From: Aldehydirespirator sp965117015
GTDB lineage: Bacteria > Actinomycetota > Acidimicrobiia > Acidimicrobiales > Aldehydirespiratoraceae
NCBI GenBank assembly: GCA_965117015.1
Contig: OZ220747.1
Coordinates: 682,001 to 746,000, forward strand
Reading direction: 5' to 3'
Length of the DNA stretch: 64,000 nucleotides
The notes under the pieces are model-generated. The model was not told the DNA's origin, made no database searches, and saw nothing but the letters and a program-made list of their open reading frames with translations. This document shows, piece after piece, positions 17,681 to 26,045 of this stretch (position 1 is the first letter of the stretch; every line of letters begins with the position of its first letter). The position numbers and the translations under genes were made by a program.

Positions 17681-18475
17681 TCACGTACGGCGATGGGCGA
17701 CCACCTCGGCCATGATGCTCAGCGCGATCTCCTCGGGGGTCTCGGCGCCCACCTCGATGCCGATGGGCGCATGCACCCGGTCGAGCGCGGCCGGATCCAC
17801 ACCCTCGGCCTCCAAGCGGTCCCGGGTGGTGGCCCAGCGGCGCTCGCTGCCCATCACCCCCACGTAGCCGGCATCGGTGGCCAGCAGCGCGGGCAGGGCT
17901 GCTGAGTCGACGTCCACGTTGCGGGTCACCAGCACCACCGACACGTCCTGGTCCAGGGTTCGCCCCTCGAGCAGATCGTCGACCGATCCGATGACCAACT
18001 CGTCCGGGGCGCCGTCGCCGCCGGGCACTCCCGGGTCCGGCCCCCCCGGCGCATCGCCGTCGGCCATCTGGCGGTCGTCGGTGGCCACCACCCGGAAGCC
18101 CAGCCATCCGGCGAGCTGGGCCACGGCCCGTCCCACGTGTCCGTATCCCATGACAATGACGGTCGGCTTGGGCATATGCGGCTCCACGAATATCTGGACG
18201 TCGCCCCCGCAGACGCCGGGATCGCCCCGGCCGGGATCGACTAGACGGTACGACAGCAGGCGGCAGCGGCCGTCAGTGAGTGCGGCCACCGCCTCGTCCA
18301 CGACCCGGGCCTCCATCTCTCCCCCGCCGACGGTGCCCGAGATGCTGCCGTCTCGGAACACCAGCATCTTGGCCCCGGCCCGGCGGGGCACCGAGCGCGA
18401 CGTGTCGACCACCGTGGCCGAGGCGACGGCCACACCGCAGTCCACGGCCTCAGAGAGCTGGCGGAGCAGGCTCAC
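17681..18475 (-). CDS. xdhC: XdhC/CoxI-family molybdenum cofactor insertion protein
   Basis: 264-aa chaperone-type protein that in studied systems binds molybdenum cofactor, promotes its sulfuration and delivers it to xanthine-dehydrogenase-type enzymes. The N-terminal XdhC domain has SRSVPRRAGAKMLVF and GTVGGGEMEARVV; the C-terminal Rossmann part begins VIVMGYGHVGRAVAQLAG and ends near YVGVMGSERR. The GTG start lies in the first copy of a 35-bp tandem duplication (18471-18540) whose second copy carries the stop of the upstream ssnA-like gene. Confidence 0.88.
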   Translation of the reverse strand: MSLLRQLSEAVDCGVAVASATVVDTSRSVPRRAGAKMLVFRDGSISGTVGGGEMEARVVDEAVAALTDGRCRLLSYRLVDPGRGDPGVCGGDVQIFVEPHMPKPTVIVMGYGHVGRAVAQLAGWLGFRVVATDDRQMADGDAPGGPDPGVPGGDGAPDELVIGSVDDLLEGRTLDQDVSVVLVTRNVDVDSAALPALLATDAGYVGVMGSERRWATTRDRLEAEGVDPAALDRVHAPIGIEVGAETPEEIALSIMAEVVAHRRT

Positions 18476-18540
18476 GACCGGAGCCTCGCAGCCTGTTCAA
18501 GGAAGCTCACGACCACAGCCTCGCAGCCTGTTCGAGGGTA
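18471..18540. repeat. 35-bp tandem duplication at ssnA/xdhC junction
   Basis: Two adjacent 35-bp units (18471-18505 and 18506-18540), 29 of 35 positions identical, sharing CTCACGACC and AGCCTCGCAGCCTGTTC. On the minus strand the 18506 unit encodes the ssnA C-terminus (LEQAARLWS, stop) and the 18471 unit encodes a second LEQAARLRS plus stop that overlaps the xdhC start. As 35 is not a multiple of 3, the extra copy is out of frame with ssnA. Confidence 0.85.
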
Positions 18541-19841
18541 TGGGCGCGCAGCTTCTCAGTATCGGCACCGATCACCTCGCCGCCGTCGACGATCCAGTCC
18601 CCTCCCACCATCACGCTGCTCACATCCGAGGCGCTGCGCCACAGCACCAGCTGGTCCAGCAGGTTGTGGGCCTCCACCGGGGTGGGCAGGCCCCGGGGAC
18701 CCTCAAGGTCGACGAGCTGCAGGTCGGCGTGCCATCCGGGCTCCAGCCGCCCCACCCTCTCCAGGCCCAGGGTGCGGGCCGCGCCCTCGGTGGCCAGATG
18801 CAACACGCTGGCCGCGCTGATCGCGCCGGGGTCGAGGGTGGCCGCCCGGTGCAGCAGGAACGCGCCCCTCATCACCGCGAACATGTCGTTGAGATAGCCG
18901 TCGGAGCCGAGCCCGACGGTGACGCCCCGCTCCAGCAGCTCGAGCACCGGGGCGATCCCTCCCCCGACCTCGCAGTTCGAGAGCGGCATGTGAGAGACCC
19001 TGATGCCGGACTCGGCGATGATGTCGACCTCGCGGGGCGACAGCTGCACGCACTGGCTGGCCTGGAAGCGGGGCGAGGCCACCCCGATGCGGTCGTAGAA
19101 CTCCAGCGTGCGCATGCCGTGGTGCTCTTCGCACCAGCGTCCCTCATGGACTCCCTCGTTGACATGGGCGTGACAGAACACGTCCAGGTCGGCAGCCGCA
19201 TCGAAGGCCTGGCGGATGAAGGGTTCTCCGCATGTGAACGTGGTGTGGATGCACATGGCGCCCGACACCCGGCCGCCGCCTGGACCGGCCTCGGCCCGGC
19301 AGGCCTCGATGAAGCGGACGTTCTCGTCCAGGCCGGCCTGGCCGTTGGCCGCGCCCATCCGCTCGGTGGCCTCGAACGACAGCACGCCACGCAGGCCGCT
19401 GCCGGCCACCGCCTCACGCTGCGCGAGCAGCGCGCCGGGCAGGGCGTTGGGGGCTTCGAGGATGTCGAAGAAGCTGGTCGTGCCGCCGGCGGCCAGATCG
19501 GCCGTCACCCAGGCGGCCGCGGCCGTGATCATCTCGTGGTCGAGGGCGTTCTCCACCAGCGGCCACCAGTAGTCGTCCAGGAAGCCCCAGAAGTCGGCGA
19601 CCGGCACCGCGGGAGCGGGAACGCCGTGGGCCAGCACCCCGTACAGGTGCACGTGCGCGTTGACGAAGCCGGGCAGCAGCACGCAACCGGTGCCGTCGAA
19701 GAAGCCGTCGTCGGGGTAGCGGGCTCGCAGCTCGCCGGCCGGACCGGAGTCGTCGATCAGACCGTCGACCACGCGCACCGCCCAGCGCCGGCGGGGCTCG
19801 TCCAGCGCCGCGGTCACGGCCCAGTCCGCCCCGATGATCAT
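18507..19841 (-). CDS. ssnA: SsnA-like amidohydrolase
   Basis: Metal-dependent hydrolase of the amidohydrolase superfamily, 444 aa, the length of E. coli SsnA. Metal ligands: NAHVHL (HxH), CHAHVNEG, LSNCEVGGG, and the aspartate of GLGSDGYLNDMF. The branch includes guanine/8-oxoguanine deaminases, and the operon contains XdhD-, YgfM-, XdhC- and YqeB-like genes, so a purine or related N-heterocycle is the likely substrate class. Exact substrate unknown. It starts at ATG 6 bp after the XdhD-like gene. Its 3' end is tandemly duplicated. Confidence 0.82.
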   Translation of the reverse strand: MIIGADWAVTAALDEPRRRWAVRVVDGLIDDSGPAGELRARYPDDGFFDGTGCVLLPGFVNAHVHLYGVLAHGVPAPAVPVADFWGFLDDYWWPLVENALDHEMITAAAAWVTADLAAGGTTSFFDILEAPNALPGALLAQREAVAGSGLRGVLSFEATERMGAANGQAGLDENVRFIEACRAEAGPGGGRVSGAMCIHTTFTCGEPFIRQAFDAAADLDVFCHAHVNEGVHEGRWCEEHHGMRTLEFYDRIGVASPRFQASQCVQLSPREVDIIAESGIRVSHMPLSNCEVGGGIAPVLELLERGVTVGLGSDGYLNDMFAVMRGAFLLHRAATLDPGAISAASVLHLATEGAARTLGLERVGRLEPGWHADLQLVDLEGPRGLPTPVEAHNLLDQLVLWRSASDVSSVMVGGDWIVDGGEVIGADTEKLRAHTLEQAARLWS

Positions 19842-19847
19842 CCCAAT

Positions 19848-22781
19848 TTATGCTTCGGCAGCCTGCAGTGCGGCCCAGACTCGCTCCGGGGTGAAGGGCA
19901 GATCGTTGATGGCCACCCCGGTTGCGTCGAGGATGGCGTTGCGCACGGCCGGGGCCACGCCGTCCTTGGGAATCTCGGCCACCGCCTTGGCTCCGAACGG
20001 GCCGCTGTCCTCCATGGTCTGCACCAGGTACACGACGGTGTCGGGCATCTCGTCGGCCCGGTAGATCTTGTAGGGGCCGAACGACGGGTTGACCATGCGC
20101 CCCTCGTCGTCGAGCACCATCTCCTCGCAGTGGGCGTACCCGAGGGCCTGGATCATTCCGCCCTCCACCTGACCGCTGGCGGTGACTGGGTTGATGGCCA
20201 CGCCGCAGTCCACCGCCATCACCAGCTTGGTCACCGTGACCTGGCCGGTGTCGACGTCCACCTCCACCTCTGCGAACTGGGCCGCGAACGGGGGCGGGCA
20301 GTCCGGCGACACGTGCGAGGCGGTGCCCATGATCTGCTCCTGCTCCTGCCAGTGCAGCGAGTCGAGGGCGATCTCCTCCAGCGTGACCGAGCGCCCGTCG
20401 GCCGCGTAGGCGCGGCGGTCGCGCAGCTCGATCGTGCAGGGCTCGTCCACCTCCAGCAGCATCGCGGCCCGCGCCTTGAGCCGCTCCCGGACCGCCTCCG
20501 CGGCCCGCAGCGCGGCCGTGCCCGAGATGTAGGTGGTGGACGAGGCGTAAGCGCCGGTGTCGAACGGGGTCATGTCGGTGTCGCTGGAGTACACCTTGAT
20601 GTCGTCGAGGGGCACGCCGAGGACCTCGGCTGCGATCTGGCCGATCACGGTGTCGGCGCCGGTGCCTAGGTCGGTGGCCCCGATGAGCATGTTGAACGAC
20701 CCGTCGTCGTTGAGCTTGATGGAGCAGCCCCCCATGTCCAGGAACGGGATGGCCGTGCCGTGCATGCAAAAGGCGAAGCCCAGGCCCCGCCGGATGTTTC
20801 CACGGTCGGCCGGAGCCTTCCAGGCCGCGTCGTTGCGGCGGTCCCAGTCGACCTCGCGCATCCCCTGGGCCACGCACTCCTCGATGCCCGACGACATGAT
20901 CTTCGGGTACTCGTCGAGCTCCTCCTCGGCCACGGCCCGCTCGCCCAGATGGGGGGCGATGTCCATCTCGTCGCCCACCTTCACCCAGTTGCGCCGCTTG
21001 AACTCGATGGGGTCGAGGTCGAGGGCCCGGGCGATGTCCTCCATGTGGGCCTCGAGCGCGAACTCGGCCTGGGGCGCGCCGTAGCCCCGGTAGGCGCCGG
21101 GCACCGGGATGTTGGTGTAGACGACGTGGCAGTCGAAGCGCTTGGAGGCGGCGTTGTAGGACGTGAGGCCGCGCAGCCCGGAAACGATCTGCACGGTGAA
21201 GCCGTGGGTGCCGTAGGGGCCGGTGTTGCCGATGATGCGCATGTCCTGGGCCAGCAGCCTGCCGTCGTCGTCGACCGCGGTGCGGTAGGTGATGGTCTGG
21301 GGGTGGCGGGTCCGGCTGGCGTAGAACTCCTCGGCCCGGTCGAGCTCCAGGCGCACCGGGCGGCGGGTGGCGATGGCGAGGTGGGCCACGATGTCCTCGA
21401 TCAGCATCTCCTGCTTGGCTCCGAAGCCGCCGCCGATGCGGGGCTTGATCACCCGGATGTCCTTGATCTCCATGTCGATGAGCGGCGCCAGCATCCGGCG
21501 GGTGTGGAACGGCACCTGGGTGGCGGTGCGCACCACCATGCGTTCATCGGAGTCGAGCCATGCCATCGAGATGTGGGGCTCGATGGGGCACTGCTGGACC
21601 TGGTGCACCCTGAACGTCTGCTCGAACACATGGGGCGCGGCCTCGAGGTTGCCGTCGACATCGCCGCGCTTGGCCGCCATGTGGTGCACCAGGTTGCGCT
21701 GCGGGTCGCAGATGTGGGTGGTGTCGTCCTCGTCGTGGACCTTGGGGGCGTCGAGGTCCATGGCGTAGCGCTCGTCGAACACCGCGCCGAGCATCTCGTA
21801 TTCGACCTCGATGAGCCGCACGGCCTCCTCGGCCGCCTCGACGGTCTCGGCGGCCACCGCGGCCACGCGGTCGCCGACGTGGCGGACCCGGTCGTCGAAG
21901 CTGACCTGGTCGTAGGGGTGGGGATTGGGCCAGCTCTGCCCGCCCGAGGCGTACTTGACCCTCGGAGTGTTGCCGTAGTGCAGCACCGCGTGCACGCCGG
22001 GGACCGCTCGGGCCTTCGAATCGTCGATGCTCAGGATGCGGGCGTGGGCGTGGGGGCTGCGCAGCACCTTGGCGTACAGCATCCCCCGGGGCTCGATGTC
22101 GTCGGTGAAGGCGGGATTGCCCTTGGCCAGGCGGACCGCGTCGACCTTGACCTCCGGCTTGCCCACCACCGCCATGTCGGGCACCTCACGGGACGGCACC
22201 AGGCGGGGCACGGACTGGGGGGCGTCGGGGACCTCACCGCCGGCGCCGGCGGGGGCGGGACGGTAACCGTCGGTGAGCGGCTCGAGCACCAGCGGTGCGA
22301 ACGGCTCGGTGTCCTCGCCCCGCAGGACGGCCGCGGCCCGCTTGACCGCCTCGACCGGCTTCACGTAGGCGGTCTCGCGGTCGAGGATGCCCGAGAGCAT
22401 GTCCCTGATCTCAGCCTCGGAGGGGTCGGGGCTCTCCTCCAGCAGCGCCAGAGTGCCCAGGATCATCGCCCCCGCGGAGTAACCGGACTGGAAGGCGCCG
22501 ACGGCCACGAACGCGGTCTGCACGGGGTGCAGGTCCGGCGAGACATTGAGCGACTCGACGGTGGTGACCCGGTGGCCGTCCGCCGACGCGGCCAGGATGA
22601 CGTCGCTGGATGCCAGCCGGCCGTCGTAGAGGATCGCAGCCGCGCCGGTCTCGCCGCTGTCGGAGCCGTAGTGCACCGAGAACATGCCCAAGCGTCTCAG
22701 CGTCTCCCGCAGAGTGTGGTGCGGCTCGACATCCACCGTGACCGGGGAGCCGTTGAGTTCGAAGGTGACGTCGATGGTCAT
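19848..22781 (-). CDS. xdhD: XdhD-like molybdenum hydroxylase with cysteine-free ferredoxin domain
   Basis: 977-aa fusion of a [2Fe-2S]-type N-terminal region (about 1-150) to an aldehyde oxidase/xanthine dehydrogenase molybdopterin domain (from about 205). The Mo site looks intact: GGGFGAKQE (450-458), PGAYRGYGAP with Arg565, and Glu936 in GAKAVAEI at the catalytic base position. Every cluster ligand is replaced: expected Cys at 40, 45, 48 and 60 are Ser, Thr, Ala and Asp, and those at 99, 102, 134 and 136 are Ser, Ser, Asp and Glu. From memory, E. coli XdhD (956 aa) is similarly degenerate there, and gene order matches its ssnA-ygfM-xdhD group. Overlaps ygfM by 4 nt. Confidence 0.9.
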   Translation of the reverse strand: MTIDVTFELNGSPVTVDVEPHHTLRETLRRLGMFSVHYGSDSGETGAAAILYDGRLASSDVILAASADGHRVTTVESLNVSPDLHPVQTAFVAVGAFQSGYSAGAMILGTLALLEESPDPSEAEIRDMLSGILDRETAYVKPVEAVKRAAAVLRGEDTEPFAPLVLEPLTDGYRPAPAGAGGEVPDAPQSVPRLVPSREVPDMAVVGKPEVKVDAVRLAKGNPAFTDDIEPRGMLYAKVLRSPHAHARILSIDDSKARAVPGVHAVLHYGNTPRVKYASGGQSWPNPHPYDQVSFDDRVRHVGDRVAAVAAETVEAAEEAVRLIEVEYEMLGAVFDERYAMDLDAPKVHDEDDTTHICDPQRNLVHHMAAKRGDVDGNLEAAPHVFEQTFRVHQVQQCPIEPHISMAWLDSDERMVVRTATQVPFHTRRMLAPLIDMEIKDIRVIKPRIGGGFGAKQEMLIEDIVAHLAIATRRPVRLELDRAEEFYASRTRHPQTITYRTAVDDDGRLLAQDMRIIGNTGPYGTHGFTVQIVSGLRGLTSYNAASKRFDCHVVYTNIPVPGAYRGYGAPQAEFALEAHMEDIARALDLDPIEFKRRNWVKVGDEMDIAPHLGERAVAEEELDEYPKIMSSGIEECVAQGMREVDWDRRNDAAWKAPADRGNIRRGLGFAFCMHGTAIPFLDMGGCSIKLNDDGSFNMLIGATDLGTGADTVIGQIAAEVLGVPLDDIKVYSSDTDMTPFDTGAYASSTTYISGTAALRAAEAVRERLKARAAMLLEVDEPCTIELRDRRAYAADGRSVTLEEIALDSLHWQEQEQIMGTASHVSPDCPPPFAAQFAEVEVDVDTGQVTVTKLVMAVDCGVAINPVTASGQVEGGMIQALGYAHCEEMVLDDEGRMVNPSFGPYKIYRADEMPDTVVYLVQTMEDSGPFGAKAVAEIPKDGVAPAVRNAILDATGVAINDLPFTPERVWAALQAAEA

Positions 22782-23506
22782 GGGTACAGCTCCTGCATGA
22801 CCCGGGCCGTGAGTGTGACAGCCAGGTGGAGGCGGTACTGGCGGCTGCCCCGGAAGTCTCCCGCGGGCTCCAAGCCGGCAGTCGGGTCGTAGACGTCAAC
22901 CAGCACGGGATGGTCACCGACGCCGGTGAGAGCCATGGCCACGAAGCCCTCCATACGGCGCCCGTAGGCCGCCACGATGGGCACGTCCGCCGGGGTGCGG
23001 CCGGTGCGAGCCGTCGCGGTGCGACCGGAGGGGTCAACGGTTACCGCAGTGATCAGCGAGCCTTGGGGAAGTCCGGTCGCAAGCAGTTCGGCCAGACTCA
23101 CGTCGGATGCCGGACCGGCCAACTCCACCCGGCCGCCATGGGCCAGCAGGCCCGCTAGCAGCAGGCTCTCAGCCGAGGCCTTGGCCACGAGGCCGCCCAC
23201 CGAGGCCAGCGTCCGCAGGGTGGACGGCTGCTCGAGCCGGGCCAGCTCCCGCAGCGAGTCGGGCAGCAGTTCGCAGCGCCGGACGGCATCGAGGGTGGCG
23301 GTGGCCCCGATGCGCACCGTCCCGCCCTCGGCGGCCGCGATGCCGTCGAGCCCCAGCGACTGAAGGTCCACTGCCTCCAGGTCGGACGGCTCCCGGTCGG
23401 CGTTGAGTGTCGTCCCGCCTCCGAGAGCCACCCGATCGGGAGCACTCAGCAGGTCGAGCGCCTCATCCAGGGACGCGGGACGGTGATATGCGGTAACCAG
23501 CGGCAC
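22778..23506 (-). CDS. ygfM: YgfM-like FAD-binding subunit
   Basis: CoxM/XdhB-type flavoprotein subunit, 242 aa, close to E. coli YgfM and shorter than the roughly 290 aa of typical FAD subunits. It starts with YHRPASLDEALDLL, and the first FAD loop reads ALGGGTTLNAD. The second loop, usually TIGGNLANASPA, reads ASVGGLVAKASAES, so the conserved Asn is lost. Binding of FAD is therefore plausible but not certain. It precedes and overlaps the XdhD-like gene. The start is GTG, with TAGCGT 8 nt upstream. Confidence 0.8.
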   Translation of the reverse strand: MPLVTAYHRPASLDEALDLLSAPDRVALGGGTTLNADREPSDLEAVDLQSLGLDGIAAAEGGTVRIGATATLDAVRRCELLPDSLRELARLEQPSTLRTLASVGGLVAKASAESLLLAGLLAHGGRVELAGPASDVSLAELLATGLPQGSLITAVTVDPSGRTATARTGRTPADVPIVAAYGRRMEGFVAMALTGVGDHPVLVDVYDPTAGLEPAGDFRGSRQYRLHLAVTLTARVMQELYP

Positions 23507-23514
23507 GAGTAGAA

Positions 23515-23520
23515 ACGCTA
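23515..23520 (-). promoter_or_regulatory. Putative -10 for the ygfM-xdhD operon
   Basis: TAGCGT on the minus strand, 8 nt before GTG 23506, within the palindrome CGCTAGCG (23516-23523). If active it would start a near-leaderless transcript inside the 74-bp gap after the amidohydrolase gene, separating two halves of the locus. Confidence 0.35.
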
Positions 23521-23580
23521 GCGCTCCCCCTGTGGACTTCTCCCATCCGCCGGGGCGGCGTCACCGGTGGCGGCGAGCCC

Positions 23581-24957
23581 CTAGCCTCCGGTCACGCGGG
23601 TCGAGATGCCGGCCCGGTCGAAGAGTCGGCGAGCGGCGTCACCGGCCCTGGCCATGATCTGGCGCTCGTCGGCTGCGACCAGCGCACCGTCCCGGATCAC
23701 GATCCGGCCGTCGACCACCACGTCCCGGACATCTCGGGGCGTGGCGTTGTAGACGAGGGCGCTCGCCACCCGGTGGACCGGAGCCACGAACGGCGCCCGG
23801 AGATCCACGACCAGCAGGTCGGCCCGCTGACCCTCGGCCAGCGCGCCGAACTCATCCGGCATGCCGAACGCGGCCGACCCGCCCCGGCACGCCATGCGCA
23901 GGACGTCCTCGGGCTGGAACACCAGCGCATCGAGATGGTGCACCTTCTGCAGCAGCACGGTGGCCTTGAGAACCTCGAACATGTCCTGCCGGTTGTTGCT
24001 GCCCGGTCCGTCGCTGGCCAGGGCCACGGTGATGCCCCGAGCCCGCATCTCCGCAACCGGCGCCACCCCGGAAGCGAGGTACATGTTCGACACCGGACAG
24101 TGCACGACCACCGAGCCCGACGCCGCGATCAGGTCGAGCTCGTCGTCGTCGACCCACACGCTGTGGGCCAGTTGCATGTCGGGGCCGAGCACGCCGAGGG
24201 AGTCGAGCCAGGCCACATGGCGCACACCCCGCTCCTCGAGGCTCATATCCACCTCGACCGCAGTCTCGGCGCAGTGGATGTGGGTGCCCCGACCCCAGCT
24301 TCGAGCGGCGGCGACCGTGGTCCGCATCGCCTCGTCTGAGCATCCCCAGGGGATGAGCGGCGCCAGCTCCACACGGATCCGGTCCTCGTCGTGGCCGTCC
24401 CAGCGGCGCCGGGCCGCCTCGGCGCGCGTAACCGCCTGCTCGGCCGTCTGCTCCAGCGCGGGGTGGTAGTTGCGGTCGGCCCAGCCGTGAGCCAGCAGGA
24501 AGCGCACCCCCAACTCGTCGGCGGCCCGGCACACCGCGTCGTTGATGGCCTCGTCGGTGTGGATGTACTGGTGGTCGATCACCGTGGTGGCCCCTCCCCG
24601 AAGGTTCTCGGCCAGCCCCGCAAGGGCCGCGGCATGCGCGATGTCGGCGTCGAGATGGACGGCGGCGGGCCAGATGCAGTCCCGCAGCCAGTCGAGCAGG
24701 GCCTTGTCGTCGGCCAAGCCTCGGAAGAGGGCCTGGAACAGGTGGGTGTGAGCGTTGGTCATCCCCGGCATGACCGCGCACCCCGCCGCGTCGATCACCT
24801 CTCCGGCCTGGGCCAGGCGAGCGGACGGAGGCTCCCCCGCACCCACCTCGGCCACCCGGTTGCCGCGCACATACACCCACCCCGGATCGTGCACCGCGCC
24901 AACGTCGTCGACCGTGACGACCGCGCCGCCGCGGACCAGCAGATCGTGATCGGTCAC
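23581..24957 (-). CDS. 8-oxoguanine-deaminase-like amidohydrolase
   Basis: Amidohydrolase of 458 aa from the AtzA/TrzN/8-oxoguanine deaminase branch. Metal and catalytic residues: NAHTHLFQALFRG, HIHCAETAVEVD (HxH and Glu), AHSVWVDDDEL, and the Asp of LASDGPGSNN. CPVSNMYLASG is also typical. It would deaminate or dechlorinate an N-heterocycle; 8-oxoguanine or another aminopurine is the best guess from sequence style and from the molybdenum hydroxylase next door. GTG 24957 is chosen (VTDHDLLVRGG); upstream sequence in this frame shadows the LLM gene. Confidence 0.8.
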   Translation of the reverse strand: MTDHDLLVRGGAVVTVDDVGAVHDPGWVYVRGNRVAEVGAGEPPSARLAQAGEVIDAAGCAVMPGMTNAHTHLFQALFRGLADDKALLDWLRDCIWPAAVHLDADIAHAAALAGLAENLRGGATTVIDHQYIHTDEAINDAVCRAADELGVRFLLAHGWADRNYHPALEQTAEQAVTRAEAARRRWDGHDEDRIRVELAPLIPWGCSDEAMRTTVAAARSWGRGTHIHCAETAVEVDMSLEERGVRHVAWLDSLGVLGPDMQLAHSVWVDDDELDLIAASGSVVVHCPVSNMYLASGVAPVAEMRARGITVALASDGPGSNNRQDMFEVLKATVLLQKVHHLDALVFQPEDVLRMACRGGSAAFGMPDEFGALAEGQRADLLVVDLRAPFVAPVHRVASALVYNATPRDVRDVVVDGRIVIRDGALVAADERQIMARAGDAARRLFDRAGISTRVTGG

Positions 24958-24971
24958 GGACTCGACAAGGT

Positions 24972-25997
24972 TCAGGGGGACCAGCCGGCGAAGGTGTCGA
25001 TTACCGGCTTCATGTCGTCCATCAGCGGGTACAGCACCGGGCAGGTGACGCCGGCGTCGATGAACTCGGCCACGGTGTCCCGGCATTCCGATGCGCTGCC
25101 CACGGCCATGATGCCGCGCACCAGGTCGTCGCCGATGAGTGGGGCGGCCTTGTAGTAGTCGGCCTCCGTAGCCGGCCAGCCGACTACTTCCTGGACCCGG
25201 TCGATGAGTTCGGGGTCGGCCCCGGAGGCGGCCATGATGTGGGGCTCGGTCCCCAGGTAGTAAGCGACCAGCGACTTGCCGGTGAGCAGGGCAGTGTCGG
25301 GATCGTCGTCGGACAGCGAGCAGATCAGCAGCTCGGGCCGGTCGATGTCGTCGATGGTGCGGCCCGACTTGGCCGCTCCGGCCCCGACCCGGGCCACCGC
25401 GTCGCGGATGTAGTCGACCGACACCACGTAGTTGAGCATGGCGCCGTCGGCGATCTCGCCCGTCAACTCCAGCATCTTTGGGCCGGTGGCGCCGATGTAG
25501 ATCGGGATGTCGCGGGGCGAGGTGTCGCCGTAGGCCACGTCGAGGGCCACCCGGTCGAGGTGCACGAACTCGCCCTCGTAGGTGACCTCCTCCATCGTGA
25601 ACAGCGCCCGGATCGCCTCGACGTTCTCGCGCATCGCGGTCAGCGGCTTGCGGCGGCCCGCGCCGACGCGACCGGCGATGGGCTCCCACCAGGCGCCGAG
25701 TCCCAGCATCACCCGGCTGCCCCCGTCGGGCGCGGGCCCGCCGAGCTCGTGCATCGTGCTCCATGTGGCCGCGATCACCGCCGGGTTGCGGGTGTAGATG
25801 GGCAGCACGCCACTAGCGACGCGCAGCCGTTTGGTGGACGCCAGCAGAGCGCTCATCATCACCACACAGTCGCGGGCCAGCCGGGTGTCGCCCTGCCAGA
25901 TCTCGCTGAAGCCCTTCTCCTCCGCATACTTCGCCATCTCGATCTCGTAGGCGATGTCGTGCTTGTCCTGGAAGTAGAGCGCCATCCGCTGAGTCAT
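24972..25997 (-). CDS. LLM class F420-dependent oxidoreductase
   Basis: Second luciferase-like oxidoreductase, 341 aa from ATG 25997. Features: MALYFQDKHDIAYEIEMAKYA, the strand SGVLPIYTRNPAVIA, the active-site region MLGLGAWWEPIAGRVG and DIPIYIGATGPKMLEL, typical of F420-binding LLM enzymes. Substrate unknown. It leads the minus-strand group, 14 bp before the 8-oxoguanine-deaminase-like gene, so co-transcription is likely. A TTG start at 26024 is possible; CAATCT 7-8 nt before the ATG favours the shorter form. Confidence 0.82.
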   Translation of the reverse strand: MTQRMALYFQDKHDIAYEIEMAKYAEEKGFSEIWQGDTRLARDCVVMMSALLASTKRLRVASGVLPIYTRNPAVIAATWSTMHELGGPAPDGGSRVMLGLGAWWEPIAGRVGAGRRKPLTAMRENVEAIRALFTMEEVTYEGEFVHLDRVALDVAYGDTSPRDIPIYIGATGPKMLELTGEIADGAMLNYVVSVDYIRDAVARVGAGAAKSGRTIDDIDRPELLICSLSDDDPDTALLTGKSLVAYYLGTEPHIMAASGADPELIDRVQEVVGWPATEADYYKAAPLIGDDLVRGIMAVGSASECRDTVAEFIDAGVTCPVLYPLMDDMKPVIDTFAGWSP

Positions 25998-26031
25998 GGC
26001 CGCAGATTGTTCCACACCGGTCAACGCCGCC

Positions 26032-26037
26032 TACGAT
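26032..26037 (+). promoter_or_regulatory. Putative leaderless -10 for ridA
   Basis: TACGAT, 8 nt before the ATG of the RidA gene, in the 48-bp gap between divergent genes. It matches the TANNNT pattern seen elsewhere here. Confidence 0.4.
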
Positions 26038-26045
26038 CGGCGGTG

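Noticed and set aside
18471..18540. Repeat as an attachment site or insertion footprint
   Set aside because: No integrase, transposase or flanking mobile element; the copies simply duplicate a coding end.
17877..20669. A 930-codon open frame on the plus strand
   Set aside because: It is antisense to ssnA, xdhC and xdhD, rich in Arg/His/Gly with no motif, and typical of high-GC antisense frames; the minus-strand genes have clear catalytic motifs.
20760..22892. A 710-codon open frame on the plus strand
   Set aside because: Antisense shadow of the XdhD-like gene; composition (His, Gly, Val-rich) and lack of motifs argue against coding.
23581..25764. A single 727-residue protein spanning the amidohydrolase and part of the LLM gene
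   Set aside because: The first 260 residues are an out-of-frame, Arg-rich reading of the LLM gene; the amidohydrolase starts normally at 24957.
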